Shown here: positions 43,512 through 52,238 of the stretch, piece after piece | How the letters are laid out: each line of letters starts with the position of its first letter | Numbering within the stretch: position 1 is the stretch's first letter | Source: Streptomyces actinomycinicus | GTDB taxonomy: Bacteria > Actinomycetota > Actinomycetes > Streptomycetales > Streptomycetaceae | DNA length: 64,000 bases | Assembly (NCBI RefSeq): GCF_016741775.1 | Contig: NZ_JAERRK010000026.1 | Span: 78,044-142,043 of the forward strand | Direction: 5' to 3' | Position numbers and translations under genes: made by a program | The notes under the pieces: generated by a model | Database searches by the model: none | The model's input: only the letters and a program-made list of their open reading frames with translations | Told to the model about the DNA's origin: nothing

Positions 43512-44606
43512 TTGTCCTTTCCCGGACTTCCCCAACCCGCGCCCGGCCACGTGCAGTTGATCAGCACGTGTTACGAGGACGGCAGAGCCCTGTGGGGCGG
43601 ACTGCTCGATGTGATCGGGGGCCGCAGGGACGGTGAGGTGCTCGTCCTCGAGGACGGCGGAGTGCGGCTCCAGCTGGTCGAGGGCCGCGAATGGGACCAT
43701 CTGTACGGCGGCAACGTGCCGGCGCTCGTCCCCGGCGGCCCCCTCGCCCCCGGCGGCACCCGCGTCCCACCGGCAGTCGTCCCACCGGTATCCGCGCCAC
43801 CGGTCGCCGTGCTGGCGGACGTCCCGGTGGTGTACGGCGGTGACGGACCGTTGCTCGTGGACCTCGCGGCGATGCCCGGCCGGGGCGTCCGCGTCCCGTC
43901 GGAGAGGCTCGGCGAGGTCCTGGCCGCCGTGTCGGTCGGCACGCTCGCCTTCGACGACCTGGTGCGCGAGATGGACAGGTACGGCACCTACCAGGGTGAC
44001 GGCGGCCGGCCGGCGTTCCCCGTGCCCACGGATACGCCGCTCAGGTCTCTCCCGGCGCCCACGGATACGCCGCGCCACGACGCCTCTTCGGCGCCCACGT
44101 TCCCGCCGCGCCACGCCTTCCCGGCACTGCCGTCCACCGGGGCGTCCCTGCTGGTCAGGACCTCCTTCGACGACGAGGACGGCTGGCACGCCCTGCTGGA
44201 CGAGCTGGGCGGGGCCGACGCGGATGGCTGGGTCGGCGCGGACCTGGACCCGGACGAGACCGACATGGAGCACTGTCCGCTGGCGGCGCTGCTCGTGGAC
44301 GACCGGGCCTTCGAAGGGCTCCTGCCGGGCCAGGTCCCTGCGCTGGTGCCGCCGGAGGAGCACACGACCCTGGTCGCGCTCGCCGACGCCAGGACCTTCA
44401 CCGAGCCCGGCCGTCCGCTGACCGTCGTGGACCTGTACGACACCCCGGGACGGACCGCCGTCCTCCCCTGCCGCGACGTCGGATCGATGGCGTGCAACCT
44501 GGAGATCGCCAACATGGACTTCCACGAGTTCATCGAGGTGGAGGACGTGGAGGGCGCCGAGGACACGGACGCCGTCGAGGACGTGCGGCCGTGGTGGGAG
44601 GCATGA
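43512..44606 (+). CDS. Tandem DUF6924-like protein
   Basis: 364-residue protein. The C-terminal half (about 215-350) matches DUF6924: SLLVRTSFDDEDGWHALLDE, then ADARTFTEPGRPLTVVDLYD and CNLEIANMDFHEFI. The N-terminal half (about 10-155) repeats the plan in diverged form: QLISTCYEDGRALWGGLLDV, LLVDLAAMPGRGVRVPSERL, and a terminal LAFDDLV in place of MDFHEFI. A Pro/Thr-rich linker joins them. I choose TTG 43512 because GGAGGAGAG lies directly upstream. DUF6924 function is unknown. It is divergent from the YwqG operon. Confidence 0.78.
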   Translation: MSFPGLPQPAPGHVQLISTCYEDGRALWGGLLDVIGGRRDGEVLVLEDGGVRLQLVEGREWDHLYGGNVPALVPGGPLAPGGTRVPPAVVPPVSAPPVAVLADVPVVYGGDGPLLVDLAAMPGRGVRVPSERLGEVLAAVSVGTLAFDDLVREMDRYGTYQGDGGRPAFPVPTDTPLRSLPAPTDTPRHDASSAPTFPPRHAFPALPSTGASLLVRTSFDDEDGWHALLDELGGADADGWVGADLDPDETDMEHCPLAALLVDDRAFEGLLPGQVPALVPPEEHTTLVALADARTFTEPGRPLTVVDLYDTPGRTAVLPCRDVGSMACNLEIANMDFHEFIEVEDVEGAEDTDAVEDVRPWWEA

Positions 44607-44674
44607 CCGGCCGTCGAGACACGTTCTTGCAGGTCGTGGCATCATGTACGGCATGACCAGGACCCGAAAGGCCC

Positions 44675-45037
44675 ATGTCGCGTAGACCGCGCGGACCTCT
44701 CCGGAGCGACGGCCACCGCCACCGGACTCCGGAAGCGAAGCCCGTCATCGACGGCCTCTCCGCGCGCGCGGTGTCCGAGATCCACCGCCTCGAGCACACC
44801 CGTAACTATCTGCGGCCAGGAGACGTCGTCGCGGCCGTGCGGTTGTGGAAGGGCTACGTCCACCGTCCCGAGCGCGAGCTGTGGCACGACCACGAGTGGG
44901 GCAACGTCCACTGGTACTGCTGCGGCAACCCTCTGGAAGCCCGCGCTCTCCTCGGCACGGTGATGCAGGCGATCTCACCCCGCAGTGCCCGCGAACTCAG
45001 GAAGGTCGTCAGCCGGCTCGATGCCGTCTGGGAATGA
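44675..45037 (+). CDS. Hypothetical protein (120 aa)
   Basis: 120-residue basic protein with His/Trp/Cys features in the middle (RELWHDHEWGNVHWYCCGNP) and an amphipathic C-terminal helix. The ATG at 44675 has GAAAGG upstream. It lies 68 nt downstream of the DUF6924-like gene and ends 2 nt before the convergent P450 stop. I do not recognise the family. The conserved-looking HDHEWGN and CCGNP segments could bind metal. Confidence 0.65.
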   Translation: MSRRPRGPLRSDGHRHRTPEAKPVIDGLSARAVSEIHRLEHTRNYLRPGDVVAAVRLWKGYVHRPERELWHDHEWGNVHWYCCGNPLEARALLGTVMQAISPRSARELRKVVSRLDAVWE

Positions 45038-45039
45038 CC

Positions 45040-46425
45040 TCACCGCGCTCGCAGCTCGGCGTGCATCGGCAGCGGGCCCGGCGTGAGGGTGGTGAAAGCA
45101 CGCGGCCGGACCGTGTGGGACGGCTCGGGACGCAGCCGCCAGCGGAGCAGGATCGTGGCGACGGCCAGATGGACCTGGGCCAGGCTGAACGTGTTGCCCA
45201 GGCACTTGTGGGGGCCGGCACCGTACGGCAGGAAGGCATGCCCGGTACCGCTGTAGGCGAGTTCCTGCTCTGGACGGTCCGGGTCGAAGTCGTTGGGCCG
45301 GGGGTGGTGACCCGGCTGGCGGTGCAGGGCGTAGGGGCTGTAGAAGACGAAGGCGCCTTCCGGGATGCGGTGCCCGCCGAGCTGAGTGTCGGTCGCGGCA
45401 CGCCGGGGAGTCAGCCAGGCCGGCGGGTACAGGCGCAGGGCCTCGGCGACGACACGCCGCAGCAGGCCGAGGCGGGGCAGGTCCTGCAGGGTGGGGGGTC
45501 TGCCGCCGAGTTCGTCGGCCAGCTCGGCGTGCAGGCGCCGGTCGACGTCGGGGTGCGCGCCGAGGAGATGCAACGTCCAGGCGAGAAGGGACGCGGTGGT
45601 GTCCGTGCCCGCGAGCAGGATCGTCATGACCTCGTCGTGGATCTGCTGCTCGGACAGGGGACGGCCGGTGCGTTCGTCGCGGGCGGCCAGCAGTGCCGCC
45701 AGCAGGTCGGGGCTGGGTGTGGGATCGTGCCTCCGGTCCTCGACGAGCTGTGCCACGAGTGCGTGCAGGCTGCGTACCGCGGTGCGGTAGGCGCGGTTGC
45801 CGCGGGTGGGCAGGGCATGGAGCCAGGGCACGGGGAGCGCGGCGCGCTTGCCGACGCCGGCGAAGGCCACGGGCAGGTGCACGGTGATCTCCCGTACGGC
45901 GTCGTCGGGCAGCTGTACCGAGTACAGGCAGCGGGCCAGGGCCGTGGCGGCGATCCGGTACATCTCCGCGTCCACGCGCAGGCGCTGCCCGTCGCGCCAG
46001 GCGGCGCTGCGCTCCCCGGCGACGGCGGTCATGACGCGGGCGTAGTGGTCCATGCGGTGGGGATGGAACAGGGGCTGTAGCGAGCGGCGCTGCCGCATGT
46101 GCGTCTCGCCCTCGCTCGTACCGAGGCCGTTGCCCACGAGGATGCGCACCGTCTCCCACAGCGGGCTGCCGGTCTTCGTGAACTCCTGGTGCCGTACGAC
46201 CAGCAGCTCGTGGACCAGACGGGGCTGGTTGACCAGATACCCCTGGACCGGGCCCAGCCGCAGGGCGACCAGGTCGCCCCGTCCGCGCAGGGAGTCCAGG
46301 AACCGCAGGGGACGGAAACGCAGGTGCCAGGCGTGTCCGAGCAGGGGCAGGCCCCCTGGGGCGGTGGCCAGAGTCGCGGTGGGGCCCGCCGGTTCGCGGG
46401 CTGCGGTGGACGGCTCGGCAGTCAT
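45040..46425 (-). CDS. Cytochrome P450
   Basis: 461-residue soluble P450. The I-helix oxygen-activation motif is LLAGTDTTAS, the ExxR motif is in VAEALRLYPPAW, and the heme-thiolate loop is FLPYGAGPHKCLGN with the ligand at C408. The length and PPAWLTPR region resemble terpenoid-oxidising or fatty-acid-type P450s such as pentalenene oxygenase, but no terpene synthase or ferredoxin gene is adjacent. ATG 46425 has an AGAGG site; a GTG at 46458 is an alternative. Electron donors would come from elsewhere. Confidence 0.92.
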   Translation of the reverse strand: MTAEPSTAAREPAGPTATLATAPGGLPLLGHAWHLRFRPLRFLDSLRGRGDLVALRLGPVQGYLVNQPRLVHELLVVRHQEFTKTGSPLWETVRILVGNGLGTSEGETHMRQRRSLQPLFHPHRMDHYARVMTAVAGERSAAWRDGQRLRVDAEMYRIAATALARCLYSVQLPDDAVREITVHLPVAFAGVGKRAALPVPWLHALPTRGNRAYRTAVRSLHALVAQLVEDRRHDPTPSPDLLAALLAARDERTGRPLSEQQIHDEVMTILLAGTDTTASLLAWTLHLLGAHPDVDRRLHAELADELGGRPPTLQDLPRLGLLRRVVAEALRLYPPAWLTPRRAATDTQLGGHRIPEGAFVFYSPYALHRQPGHHPRPNDFDPDRPEQELAYSGTGHAFLPYGAGPHKCLGNTFSLAQVHLAVATILLRWRLRPEPSHTVRPRAFTTLTPGPLPMHAELRAR

Positions 46426-47021
46426 CGTGAAGGGGCCTCTCTTCTCTGCGTCGTTCACCGGGCACACCCCGGCGCCGGTTGTCGCGGCGCCAGTCCTCCG
46501 CGCGGCTGTCCGCGGCCGTCCTGGGCACGCTGTCCTGTACGCACGGCGGGGCCGTCGGGGCCGCGCACCCGGTGGCCTGGTGGCGGTTCGAGCGGTGGCG
46601 GAACCGGTGCACCGACGAAACCCAGCGCGCGGTTCCGCGGCCAGTTCCGGACAGTCCAACAACACACCGCCGTCCGCCACCACGGAAAGTCGCCGCACCG
46701 AGCGCACAGGCGCACACGGGGTAGCACCTCATGCCGGCGGACGCCTTCACGCCACCGCGCTCCCGACGACGTACGTACGCGCTGGATCACGGACCTCGCC
46801 GCCGCCCGGCAGATGGGCGTCAGCAGTGGGGCGGGACACGTGGGGCTGGTGACGTACCGGGGCTCGTCCGGGACGACGTACGCCACTTCGGACGTGGAGG
46901 TGTGACGCGACGTGGTGTAGCAACTGTAGCTCAGGAGCTGTGGCGCAGGACCTGTCTGGTCGCCCTTCACAGCGGGCAGGCCGCCCTGGTCTCACCGGCA
47001 CGGCGGGCCGGCCCGCCGGTG
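46426..47021. other. 596-bp region without a confident gene
   Basis: Upstream of the P450 gene. A small plus-strand reading frame at 46813-46905 (30 codons, ending SSGTTYATSDVEV) has protein-like composition but no clear ribosome site. Alternating ACGTACGTACG occurs at about 46768. Otherwise I see nothing. Confidence 0.5.
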
Positions 47022-47621
47022 TCAGCTGGGCTGCGGGCGGCGGATGTCCCCCGTGCCGAGGCCGATCACCGCGCGCGGCTGCATGGGCCCGTCGCCGCGT
47101 CGGGAGAGCAGGACGACTTCGTCCACCACCACCGATACGGCGTCGAGCCGGGCGGCGCACTCGGCCGCCAGGGCCTTGGGGTGCTGGGTGCGGCCGAGGG
47201 ACAGGTGCGGGGTGAAGCGCCGGCCGGGCTTGTGACAGAGCGGGAAGCCCCGTCCGAGTTCCCGGTGGAGCCGGGCCCACGTTGCCGGATCCGCCGCGGC
47301 CGGATCGAGCCATACCGTGGCGTGGTGCCGGTGGTGGAAGTAGTGCACCCCGGCCAGCCGCGCGCTGAAGGCGGTGCTCCGTGCCGCCGCGGTGGCCAGC
47401 AGGGGCAGTGCCCGTTCGAACTCCTCCTCCGGTACGAACCCGAACAGCAGGTTCACATGGGGCGGCCAGCGCCGTACCTGTGGGTCGTGTTCCCAGCGGA
47501 TGTCCTGGATGGCCGGCCAGAGGTGCCGCGGAGGCAGCCAGGAGACCGCCGTCCGGGGTGTCGGCGCGATCGCGAGCGTGTCCACCGGCTCAGCCCCGCC
47601 GAAAACCGGATCACCGTCCAC
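47022..47621 (-). CDS. 2'-5' RNA ligase family protein (2H phosphoesterase)
   Basis: 199-residue 2H-superfamily phosphodiesterase/ligase. The second catalytic motif is canonical (RFTPHLSLGR, HxS), while the first reads PPHVNLLFGF, with Asn where Thr or Ser is usual (HxN). The central YFHHRHHATVWL segment is typical. The start is GTG 47621; the longer upstream frame lacks family features. Such proteins act on 2',3'-cyclic or 2'-5' RNA bonds. Whether the HxN form is active is uncertain. Confidence 0.82.
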   Translation of the reverse strand: MDGDPVFGGAEPVDTLAIAPTPRTAVSWLPPRHLWPAIQDIRWEHDPQVRRWPPHVNLLFGFVPEEEFERALPLLATAAARSTAFSARLAGVHYFHHRHHATVWLDPAAADPATWARLHRELGRGFPLCHKPGRRFTPHLSLGRTQHPKALAAECAARLDAVSVVVDEVVLLSRRGDGPMQPRAVIGLGTGDIRRPQPS

Positions 47622-47936
47622 GGGCCCATGCTCCCGCACCGGCCCCGCGCCCGTCCGCAGACTCTCCGGTGCCGGGGTGCGTGACCTGCGGTCCGCGGTG
47701 ATGGCGGCTAGCTGGTAGTGGCGGTTCCGGCTCGCCTGGTTGTCCCGGCAGTTCCGCGAGGGCACCGTGGAACGCACAGAAAGAGGAACAGGCAGGACGT
47801 TCTCGACTCGTGATCCGTGAGTGATCACCGATGTCCTGCCCGCCCGGGGAACGCAGCGGGCCAAGGGCCCGGCCGCCCCCTTCTCCCGATCGCGCCGCTG
47901 ATGCGCTCTCTGTTCGAACCCTTCAGGAGATTCACC
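47622..47936. other. Intergenic region between divergent genes
   Basis: 315 bp; holds the divergent promoters of the RNA-ligase-like and Gly/His-rich genes. A near-palindromic stretch at about 47808-47832 (CTCGTGATCCGTGAGTGATCAC) may be regulatory. No gene is seen. Confidence 0.45.
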
Positions 47937-48314
47937 ATGCGTACTGTCCATTGGACCCTTGCCGCCGTTGCGGGTGCCGCTCTGGCCCTGGGCGGCGCCG
48001 CGGCCTCGGCCGGCGCCGCGTCGGCCTCCTCGGTGGACGCCCTCCACCACGACCAGCAGATCAGTCACTCTGCCGCTCACACCGACTTCGGACGCGACCA
48101 CGGCGGTGGCGGTCACGGCGGTGGCGGTCACGGCGGTGGTGGCCACGGCGGCGGCCACGACGGTGGCGGCCACGACGGCGGTTACGGCGGTCACGGCGGC
48201 GGCCACGGTGATCACGGCGGTTGGGGCGACGGCGGCTACTCCTACGGCAGCTGGGACCGCGGCCACGATCACGGCGGCGGGGACGACGACGGCGACTACG
48301 GATGGGGTTACTGA
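47937..48314 (+). CDS. Gly/His-rich small secreted protein
   Basis: 125-residue secreted protein: signal peptide (LAAVAGAALALGGAAASAGA), then a tail dominated by GGGH and GGHD repeats, ending in an acidic, aromatic YGWGY. The His-rich repeats suggest divalent metal binding or a wall-associated glycine-rich protein. AGGAG lies 8 nt before the ATG. The repeat DNA (GGCGGTGGCGGTCAC units) is prone to slippage. It converges with the histidine kinase gene. Confidence 0.82.
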   Translation: MRTVHWTLAAVAGAALALGGAAASAGAASASSVDALHHDQQISHSAAHTDFGRDHGGGGHGGGGHGGGGHGGGHDGGGHDGGYGGHGGGHGDHGGWGDGGYSYGSWDRGHDHGGGDDDGDYGWGY

Positions 48315-48319
48315 CCCCC

Positions 48320-49804
48320 CTAGCCGAGGGGCCGGCCTGTGTGCCGGCCCCTTGAGGCCTGATGTGGGGTCTGAGCCGGGGGCGCGGCGGCGCGCCGGCC
48401 GGCGGACGGAGCCTGGTCGTGACCGGCGCGGTCGGTCCCGGCGAACGGCAGCTCCGCCCGCAGGGTGGTCCCCGCGGCGGGCGGGCTGTCCAGGAACAGC
48501 TTGCCGTCGAGCGCCTCCACGCGGTCCCTGAGCCCCACCAGACCGGTGCCGGCGGCAAAGCTGGCGCCGCCCACCCCGTCGTCCTGGATGCGGACGTGCA
48601 GCAGCCCGGAACCGGCCGCCGCCGTGACCGTGACGGTGGACGCCTCCGCATGCTTGGCCGCGTTCGTCAGCGCCTCGGAGACGACGTAGTAGGCGCTGAC
48701 CTCGACCCGCTCGGGCAGTCTCTCCCGGACGTCCGTCTCGAGGGCGACGGGAACGGCCGAGCGGCGGGCGAGTGCCTTGAGCGCGGGAACGAGGCCGCCC
48801 TGGGCCAGGATCGCGGGGTGGATGCCTCGTGCCACCTCGCGCAGTTCCTCGCAGGCGTCGGTGAGACCGGCGGCGACGACGTCGAGTTCCGTGCGGAGCC
48901 GGTACAGATCGGCGGGCACCGACGTCTGCGCGTTGCGGAGCAGGAGAAGCAGCGAGACGAGCCGCTGCTGGACTCCGTCGTGCAGATCGCGTTCGATGCG
49001 GCGCCGTGCGTAGTCCGCGGCGGTGACGATGCGCGCTCGCGAGGCCGTCAGTTCCGCATGGGCCTTGGCGTTCTCGATGGCGATGCAGACGAGATCGGTG
49101 AACGCGGTGATCTGCGACTCGGCGTTCGCCGCGAAGGGGGCGTCACCGTGCTTCGACGCGACGATCAGCCCCCAGGGCTGCCCGGCCACGATGATCGGGC
49201 ACTCGACCGACGAGCCCGGCTCCGGCACACCGGTCTCAGGGGCGGTCGCACCACCCGCGCCCCCGACGTCGTCATCGGCTCGCCAGGCGGCGACGCGTCT
49301 GCGGCCGCCATGGGTCTCGTAGCGCTCCACGCGGACCGCGTCCGCGTCGGTGAGGAGGCCCGCTTCGCGGGTGACGGCATCGAACACGGTGCTCGGCCGG
49401 GCCGACCGCGCGATGAGTGTGGCGACCTCGCGCAGCGCGGACTGCTCCTGCGACAGTCGTGCCAACACCAGGGCCGAGTGCCGCAACCGGGCCGCCAGGT
49501 GTCCGACGAGCGCCGCCGTCAGGAGGAAGGCGGCCAGAGCGGCGGAGGTCTGCGACTGGGCGACCGGGAATCCGTGCGGCCTGGCGAACAGGTAGACGTA
49601 GGCGACGACACTCAGTACCGAGGTCAGAACAGCCAGTGCGGCTCCCCACGCCACGGCCACGATCATGACGGGGAGCATGTACAGCGCCAGGAGATGCAGG
49701 TGCAGGACATACGGATCGAGAGCGTCCAGAAGGCCTGTTACCGCGGCGACCATTGCCGTCCCGGTGAGCAGCCCGTTCAGCCAGTGCCGGCTCAGCACCT
49801 CCAC
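48320..49804 (-). CDS. Sensor histidine kinase (NarL/DesK class, GAF domain)
   Basis: 494-residue membrane sensor. Four or so N-terminal membrane helices (residues about 10-105) precede a GAF domain (about 125-280; ECPIIVAGQPWGLIVASKHG). The HisKA_3 dimerisation segment RRRIERDLHDGVQQRLV holds the phospho-accepting His, and the HATPase_c domain ends with TNAAKHAEA and DDGVGGASFAAGTGLVGLRDR. The start is GTG 49804. The response regulator gene is divergent (49975), so they form a classical two-component pair; the signal is unknown. Confidence 0.92.
   Translation of the reverse strand: MEVLSRHWLNGLLTGTAMVAAVTGLLDALDPYVLHLHLLALYMLPVMIVAVAWGAALAVLTSVLSVVAYVYLFARPHGFPVAQSQTSAALAAFLLTAALVGHLAARLRHSALVLARLSQEQSALREVATLIARSARPSTVFDAVTREAGLLTDADAVRVERYETHGGRRRVAAWRADDDVGGAGGATAPETGVPEPGSSVECPIIVAGQPWGLIVASKHGDAPFAANAESQITAFTDLVCIAIENAKAHAELTASRARIVTAADYARRRIERDLHDGVQQRLVSLLLLLRNAQTSVPADLYRLRTELDVVAAGLTDACEELREVARGIHPAILAQGGLVPALKALARRSAVPVALETDVRERLPERVEVSAYYVVSEALTNAAKHAEASTVTVTAAAGSGLLHVRIQDDGVGGASFAAGTGLVGLRDRVEALDGKLFLDSPPAAGTTLRAELPFAGTDRAGHDQAPSAGRRAAAPPAQTPHQASRGRHTGRPLG
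48328..48351. terminator. Hairpin between convergent genes
   Basis: GGGGCCGGC (48328-48336), 6-nt loop, GCCGGCCCC (48343-48351), then TTGAGG. It overlaps the last codons of the histidine kinase and follows the Gly/His-rich gene by 14 nt, so it may work in both directions. Confidence 0.65.
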
Positions 49805-49974
49805 GCCACCAGTGTGACACCGGGCGCGGACGCCGTACCGTTCCCGCCGCCCCGGCTGCCGGCGGCGCGGTCGACTCGTCACCGAGGCCCGTGAGAGCCT
49901 GCTGGTAGGCGGGCCTCCCCGCCCCGCGCCCGGAGGCCGCCGTCCATGCCGCACGGCACGGTGGAAGGCGCGGT

Positions 49975-50628
49975 ATGACGCGGTTGCGAGTGGTGCTGGC
50001 GGACGACGACGTGCTGCTCCGCCAGGGCCTGGCCAGCTTCCTCGAACGGTCCGAGGTCTCCGTCGTCGGGCAGGCCGGCGACGGCCGCGCACTGCTGGAC
50101 GTCGCGCGGGAGACGCTGCCCGACCTGGTGGTGGTCGACATCCGCATGCCGCCGACCGACACCACCGAGGGACTCGAGGCGGCCCGGGTCATCCGCGCTG
50201 AACTGCCCGGCGTCGGCATTCTGGTCCTGTCCGCGCACGTCGAGGTCGAACACGCCATGGAGCTTCTGGCGGGCGGCCGGGGGGTCGGGTATCTGCTCAA
50301 GAGCCGGGTCGGTGACGTGGAGGAGTTCCTGGAGGCGGTCAGGACCGTCGCCAAGGGCGGATCCGTCCTGGATCCCGCCCTCGTCCGGGAGCTGGTCACG
50401 GCGCAACGGCGGGAGGATCCCCTGGACGTGCTGAGCGAACGCGAGCGAGAGGTGCTGGCCCTGATGGCGGAGGGGCGCTCCAACGTCGGTATCGCCCGCC
50501 GCCTCTGGGTGACCGAGGGCACCGTCGAGAAGCACGTGCACAGCATCCTCGGCAAACTGGGTCTGACGGAGACCGACGACGACCACCGGCGCGTACGAGC
50601 CGTCCTGACGTTCCTTCAGGCTCCCTGA
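49975..50628 (+). CDS. NarL/LuxR family response regulator
   Basis: 217-residue regulator. The receiver domain has the acidic pair DDD near the N-terminus, phospho-acceptor D55 (VVVDIRMP) and Lys in YLLKSRVG. The LuxR-type HTH covers about 150-205 (LSEREREVLALMAEGRSNVGIARRLWVTEGTVEKHV). It is divergent from its cognate kinase. The final codons LTFLQAP and stop are part of a 20-bp tandem duplication that continues past the stop. Confidence 0.94.
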   Translation: MTRLRVVLADDDVLLRQGLASFLERSEVSVVGQAGDGRALLDVARETLPDLVVVDIRMPPTDTTEGLEAARVIRAELPGVGILVLSAHVEVEHAMELLAGGRGVGYLLKSRVGDVEEFLEAVRTVAKGGSVLDPALVRELVTAQRREDPLDVLSEREREVLALMAEGRSNVGIARRLWVTEGTVEKHVHSILGKLGLTETDDDHRRVRAVLTFLQAP

Positions 50629-50649
50629 CGTTCCTTCAGGCTCCCTGAC
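50605..50649. repeat. 20-bp duplication of the response regulator 3' end
   Basis: CTGACGTTCCTTCAGGCTCC occurs at 50605-50624 and again at 50625-50644, followed by CTGAC. The first copy encodes the C-terminus; the TGA stop (50626-50628) is at the junction. Confidence 0.9.
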
Positions 50650-50715
50650 CGCGCCGACGCCCCGGACTGCGACACGTCCCTGACCGCCCCGGCCCTCAGC
50701 TCCCCGGCCCGGCCG

Positions 50716-51156
50716 TCACTCGCCGCCGGACGGACCGCCCTTCCCCTCGTCGTCCAGCAGGGCGCGGACCGCCGCCGCGGACAAGCGGCTCTTGCACAGG
50801 AACCCGATCGCCGGGGAAGCCGCCACCAGCGGGGCGTAGTCCTGCTCCCCGCACGCGGAGACGAGCACGATCCGGGGGGCTCCGGCCGCGGCGTCCCGGT
50901 GCAGACGGTCCGCGACCTCGATGCCGTTCTCCGCCCCGAGTTCCACGTCCAGCAGGACGACGTCGGGCCCCAGCTCGGCGATGCGCTCGGCCGCCTCGTC
51001 GCCCGTCGTCGCCACCCCCACCACGCTCATGCCCTCGCCCTCGAGCAGACGGCGGGCGGCGGCCAGGAAATGGGGACAGTCGTCGACGATGAGGCAGCGC
51101 ACCACACCGTGAGCTTCCCACACCGGGTGCGGGCGGGCATTGAAGCTGTCCGCCAT
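50716..51156 (-). CDS. Stand-alone receiver-domain response regulator
   Basis: 146-residue protein with only a receiver domain: CLIVDDCPHF acidic pair, phospho-acceptor Asp in VVLLDVELG, the Ser switch in VLVSACG and Lys in GFLCKSRLS. There is no output domain. ATG 51156 is the annotated start; a GTG just before VRCLIVDD is a reasonable alternative. It begins 25 nt after the stop of the aromatic amino acid hydroxylase gene on the same strand, so the two are probably one transcript. The kinase partner is unknown; the system at 48320-50628 is the nearest. Confidence 0.87.
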   Translation of the reverse strand: MADSFNARPHPVWEAHGVVRCLIVDDCPHFLAAARRLLEGEGMSVVGVATTGDEAAERIAELGPDVVLLDVELGAENGIEVADRLHRDAAAGAPRIVLVSACGEQDYAPLVAASPAIGFLCKSRLSAAAVRALLDDEGKGGPSGGE

Positions 51157-51181
51157 CCCGGTACGGGCCGGCGACGCGCGG

Positions 51182-52090
51182 TCAGGAGTGTGCCTCCGTG
51201 CCGCCCGCGGTACCGGTGCGGCGCCGGTCCGGCAGGGGCCGCGGCTCGCTGTCGTCGTCGAGCTTGTCCAGGAATCCGGCCAGGGTGTCGGTGACCTCGT
51301 CCAGGGAACGGGCGCTGAAGAGGACCGGTTGGTAGCCGCGGATGTCGTACGGGGTGGTGAGCATGAGGTCGAGGTCCAGCGGGCGGACGTCGGCCGCCCG
51401 CAGCTGGCGCAGCTCGCCGTAGGAGGAGAGCAGGGCCGCGCCGTACGCCTTGGGTGTGCCGGCCTCGTCGAGCACCCCGTACTCCAGCGTGAACCAGTAC
51501 ACGTCACTGATCATCTGGAGCACGTCCGCGCGTTCCACCCGCTGCGCCGCCCGTCCGATCAGGCGGTAGATGTCCGCGAAGGCCGGCGAGGACAGGTGGA
51601 TCCCGTGGCCGAAGACGTCGTGGATGACGTCCGGCTCGGGGGTGAAGAGCGGCACCGCCGGATGGCGGACGAACTGCACCGCGTGGAAGTAGCCGTCGGC
51701 CATCGATCCAAGGAACCGCTTGTTCTCGACCACGCCCCCGGCGAGGGTGAAGGTGAAGTCCGTCAGGCGCCGCAGGTGCGAGCCGACCTCGGCGTGCTGC
51801 GGGATGTGGTCGGCCGGTACGGGTGCCTGCTCCCTGGCGTCGAGGGCGGCACGGCACGCATGCTCGCTCTGTGTCCGCCACAGGGCCCGGTGAACGGTCC
51901 GCCAGGTCCGCTCCTCGCTCTCGTCGTAGTCCACCCGCGGGGACGGATCACCGACCCGGTGACCGCGGGCACGTGCCGCGATCGTCCGGCGCCGGAGCAG
52001 GTAGTCCGGATCGCTGAAGCCGGGGTGATCGGTGGCCGCGCTCAGCCGGCCGTCGGCCGCGACGGGTGTTCGCCTCTGCATACCGGTCAC
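51182..52090 (-). CDS. Phenylalanine 4-monooxygenase (biopterin-dependent aromatic hydroxylase)
   Basis: 302-residue bacterial-type PAH, iron- and tetrahydropterin-dependent, converting Phe to Tyr. The signature FTPEPDVIHDVFGH contains the iron ligands H157 and H162; the third ligand is E203 in YWFTLEYGV. The spacings (5 and 41 residues) equal those of the well-studied Chromobacterium enzyme (H138/H143/E184). The region around GVVENKRFLGSMADGYFHA completes the active-site lid. The start is GTG 52090 (ATG 52081 possible). No pterin recycling gene is adjacent. It is followed by the stand-alone receiver gene. Confidence 0.92.
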   Translation of the reverse strand: MTGMQRRTPVAADGRLSAATDHPGFSDPDYLLRRRTIAARARGHRVGDPSPRVDYDESEERTWRTVHRALWRTQSEHACRAALDAREQAPVPADHIPQHAEVGSHLRRLTDFTFTLAGGVVENKRFLGSMADGYFHAVQFVRHPAVPLFTPEPDVIHDVFGHGIHLSSPAFADIYRLIGRAAQRVERADVLQMISDVYWFTLEYGVLDEAGTPKAYGAALLSSYGELRQLRAADVRPLDLDLMLTTPYDIRGYQPVLFSARSLDEVTDTLAGFLDKLDDDSEPRPLPDRRRTGTAGGTEAHS

Positions 52091-52178
52091 GAGTTGATCA
52101 TTCCTTCGCCGGCCTGCCCGAGGAACCGGATCCCACCCCCTTCACCCGCCAGGCCCAACCGGAAAGCGGGTACGCGTG

Positions 52179-52216
52179 CCACCGCCACCGCCACCGCCGC
52201 CACCGGCACCGGCACG
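52179..52216. repeat. CCACCG microsatellite
   Basis: Short run of CCACCG/CCGCCA hexamers and CACCGG in the gap upstream of the hydroxylase gene. Confidence 0.6.
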
Positions 52217-52238
52217 CACCCGCCCGGGCTCGGCCCGG

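Noticed and set aside
46813..46905. 30-codon reading frame ending SSGTTYATSDVEV
   Set aside because: Composition looks protein-like but there is no ribosome site and I recognise no family; left as a note in the intergenic entry.
46919..46945. CTGTAGCTCAGGAG, resembling a tRNA D-arm
   Set aside because: No acceptor stem, anticodon arm or T-arm can be folded around it.
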